A stretch of DNA of 64,000 bases from Neorhizobium sp. UBA3556 (GTDB lineage: Bacteria > Pseudomonadota > Alphaproteobacteria > Rhizobiales > Rhizobiaceae): positions 290,077-354,076 of the forward strand of contig DFNX01000010.1 in NCBI GenBank assembly GCA_002376235.1. Direction: 5' to 3'. A program made the position numbers and the translations under genes. The notes under the pieces are model-generated. The model ran no database searches and was not told the DNA's origin. It worked only from the letters and a program-made list of their open reading frames with translations. Positions within the stretch are counted from its first letter, which is position 1; the number at the start of each line of letters is the position of its first letter. Shown piece after piece: positions 62,314 through 64,000 of this stretch.

Positions 62314-63456
62314 ATGCGCCAGCGTAACGCCTTTACTGTTGCGAGTTTGATATGGCTTTGCGCAGCGGTCCTGTCTTCCACTGCTTCGTTTGAACTGAAC
62401 GCACAGCCGCTGCAAAGCGTTGAAGTGTCATCGGTGCAAGTGATGAATGTCTCGCCGCAATACGAGTTCGTCGGTCGCGTCGAAGCGGTGAACTCGGTCG
62501 ACATTCTTGCGAGGGTGGCAGGGTTTATCCAGCAACGAACTTTTCAGGAAGGGCAGTTGGTAACCGCAGGCCAGCCCCTGTATGTGATCGAGCCGGAAGG
62601 ATATCAACTGGCTCTGGATGATGCACAGGCCGCACGGGAGGCCGCGCTATCCAGTCTCGCAAATGCCGAACAAAGCCTTAGTCGAAATCTTTCACTTGCC
62701 AGAGGTAGTGTTTCCCAGGCGGTGCTCGAGCAGAGCCAGGCTGCACGCGACACTGCGGCGGCGAGCCTTCGCTCTGCCGATGTCAGGGTGGAACAGGCAA
62801 AGCTGAATCTGAGCTACACGAAGATCTTCTCGCCGATCCAAGGGAGAATAGGTGCATCGCATGTCTCGGTTGGCAGCTTTGTCGGAAACGCGACGACCGT
62901 GCTTGCCCGTGTGATCCAGATCGACCCAATTCGCGTGGTCTTTTCGGTGAGTGACCGCTCCATTCTGGACCTGCGTGCGGCAGCGGGAGGAGCTTCCAAG
63001 GAGGAGCTCGCCAGGCATTTCAAGGCAAGCCTGCGCTTGTCCAACGGCCAGATCTATATTCAGACCGGTGGGATCGAGTTCCTTGACAATCAGGTCGATG
63101 TGCAGACCGGCACGCTTGCAATCCGCGCGCTGTTTCCCAACCCGGACGGCTTACTCATCGCAAACCAGTTCGTGACTGTTGTGGTCAGCGAGGGGGATCC
63201 TGTGATGAAACCCGTCGTTCCGCAGGAGTTGGTGCAACAGGATCGGGACGGGAAATACGTCCTCATCGTCGGTGCGGGGGATCGCGCAGAACTGCGCCGC
63301 ATCAAGGCTGACAAGGAGATCTCGGGGTCCTGGGTCGTGGAGGAAGGGCTTGCCGGCGGCGAGCAGCTTATCACGGGCAATCTGCAGAGTGTCGGGGAGG
63401 GCATGCCGCTGAAGGTGGTACGAACCGACGTTAATGCTGCGGGAGAGAATCCATGA
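62314..63456 (+). CDS. RND efflux periplasmic adaptor (AcrA/MexE family)
   Basis: Protein of 380 residues with an export signal ('TVASLIWLCAAVLSSTASF'). Lipoyl halves follow: 'VGRVEAVNSVDILARVAGFIQQRTFQEGQLV' and 'YTKIFSPIQGRIGASHVSVGSFVG'. A short helical hairpin (~95-165) separates them, and beta-barrel and membrane-proximal domains complete the protein. It carries compounds between the inner-membrane RND pump and a TolC-like channel. Its stop overlaps the pump ATG (ATGA). No TetR or other local regulator is seen upstream in the window. Confidence 0.92.
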   Translation: MRQRNAFTVASLIWLCAAVLSSTASFELNAQPLQSVEVSSVQVMNVSPQYEFVGRVEAVNSVDILARVAGFIQQRTFQEGQLVTAGQPLYVIEPEGYQLALDDAQAAREAALSSLANAEQSLSRNLSLARGSVSQAVLEQSQAARDTAAASLRSADVRVEQAKLNLSYTKIFSPIQGRIGASHVSVGSFVGNATTVLARVIQIDPIRVVFSVSDRSILDLRAAAGGASKEELARHFKASLRLSNGQIYIQTGGIEFLDNQVDVQTGTLAIRALFPNPDGLLIANQFVTVVVSEGDPVMKPVVPQELVQQDRDGKYVLIVGAGDRAELRRIKADKEISGSWVVEEGLAGGEQLITGNLQSVGEGMPLKVVRTDVNAAGENP

Positions 63457-64000
63457 TAAGTCCAGGGAGCTTCATCCGGCTTCCGCGCTTTGCGATGGTC
63501 ATCGCGATTGTCATGGTGATTGCCGGTGCCCTTGCGATGACGCAGATCCCGGTCACGCAATATCCTCCGATCACGCCTCCCGAGATACAGGTTTCTGCGA
63601 GCTATCCCGGTGCCAACGCCAATGTGATGGCTGAAAGCGTGGGCGCGCTAATCGAGGAGCAGGTGAATGGGGTCGAGGACATGCTCTACATGTCTTCATC
63701 CAGCACCAATAACGGTACATACTCGCTCACCGTTACATTTGCAGTCGGGACCGATCCCGAGATCGCGCAGATCAACGTGCAGAACAGGGTGGCGACGGCA
63801 ACGCCGCGATTGCCCACGGTCGTTTCCCAAACCGGTGTGACGGTCAGAAGCCGATCCTCGAGCATGTTGATGGGGATTGCGATCTATTCGCCAAACAGCA
63901 CCAAGGACGAGCTGTTCGTCAGCAACTATGCCTCGATCAACATCAGGGATGCGTTGGCGCGCATCCCGGGTGTCGGAGACGCCGGCGTCTTCGGCCCTTC
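63453..64000 (+). CDS. RND efflux pump inner-membrane transporter (AcrB/MexF family), 3' end outside window
   Basis: The first 182 residues are present and the frame is open to the window edge. 'FIRLPRFAMVIAIVMVIAGALAMTQIPVTQYP' at the N-terminus holds the first membrane helix. The porter domain has 'VSASYPGANANVMAESVGALIEEQVNGVEDMLYMSS' and 'ALARIPGVGDAGVFG'. This is the canonical HAE1-type RND start. Coupled by a 4-nt overlap to the adaptor gene. Confidence 0.93.
   Translation, partial: MISPGSFIRLPRFAMVIAIVMVIAGALAMTQIPVTQYPPITPPEIQVSASYPGANANVMAESVGALIEEQVNGVEDMLYMSSSSTNNGTYSLTVTFAVGTDPEIAQINVQNRVATATPRLPTVVSQTGVTVRSRSSSMLMGIAIYSPNSTKDELFVSNYASINIRDALARIPGVGDAGVFGP

Noticed and set aside
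1..64000. tRNA, rRNA, riboswitch, replication origin or integrase
   Set aside because: None was recognised by eye; faint structures could be missed without covariance models, so absence is only provisional.

Overview
The window reads as an accessory region of an alphaproteobacterium, most likely Rhizobiaceae (Rhizobium/Agrobacterium group). This rests on the gene content: a carnitine module with a fused dehydrogenase-thioesterase, DUF849/BKACE, DUF1194, the DUF2950-DUF3300 pair, MgtC, several TRAP and LysR systems, and a rhizobial-type palindromic intergenic repeat. GC is high throughout. No rRNA, tRNA, CRISPR array or replication origin was seen. Whether the replicon is a chromosome or a plasmid cannot be told from the sequence.

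Left part (1-12.7 kb): the 3' end of a large surface or secreted VCBS/Ig-like/DUF4082 protein, a COG0523 GTPase, then a leftward type I secretion operon (small protein, ABC exporter with a degenerate C39 domain, HlyD adaptor). Next come a lyase and a TctA transporter gene that have both lost their 5' ends and meet head to head at about 7.91 kb, a deletion scar. A carnitine-degradation module follows (CdhR regulator, BKACE, carnitine dehydrogenase fused to a thioesterase).

Middle part (12.9-31.6 kb): two IS6-family copies in opposite orientation bracket about 17 kb holding adhE, an adenine-deaminase-like enzyme with an M24 peptidase, a LysR gene, a divergent LysR / DUF3100 permease / M20 amidohydrolase module, an Old Yellow Enzyme with a divergent ArsR repressor, aconitase B and a vWA protein. 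An 8-bp word lies next to IS copy 1 and, inverted, next to IS copy 2. That is the signature expected if IS6 transposition inverted the whole block.

Right part (31.6-59.5 kb), between two directly repeated IS6 copies: first an ion/envelope/stress block (MscS channel, K+ channel, SulP transporter, PPK2, AI-2E family protein, DUF2950, DUF3300, a small membrane protein plus HlyD) whose intergenic regions share a palindromic GTATTTTAC core. Next is a decayed stretch with a frameshifted secreted protein, an aspartate decarboxylase fragment, a parE fragment cut by an IS21 end, and an orphan Imm40-like gene. Two small regulatory modules follow (ArsR/DHFR-like/SRPBCC and AraC/SDR pseudogene). Last is a sialic-acid type operon: NanR-like regulator with a GGTATA...TATACC operator, a TRAP transporter, N-acetylneuraminate lyase, an SDR and a second lyase-family aldolase. 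This operon stops at IS6 copy 3, beyond which the tail of another lost gene is visible.

The right edge holds an MgtC-like protein, a YqhA family membrane protein and the start of an RND efflux operon. The strongest structural observations are the IS6-mediated inversion, the 7.9-kb deletion scar and the nan operon with its operator and its extra, unassigned aldolase.
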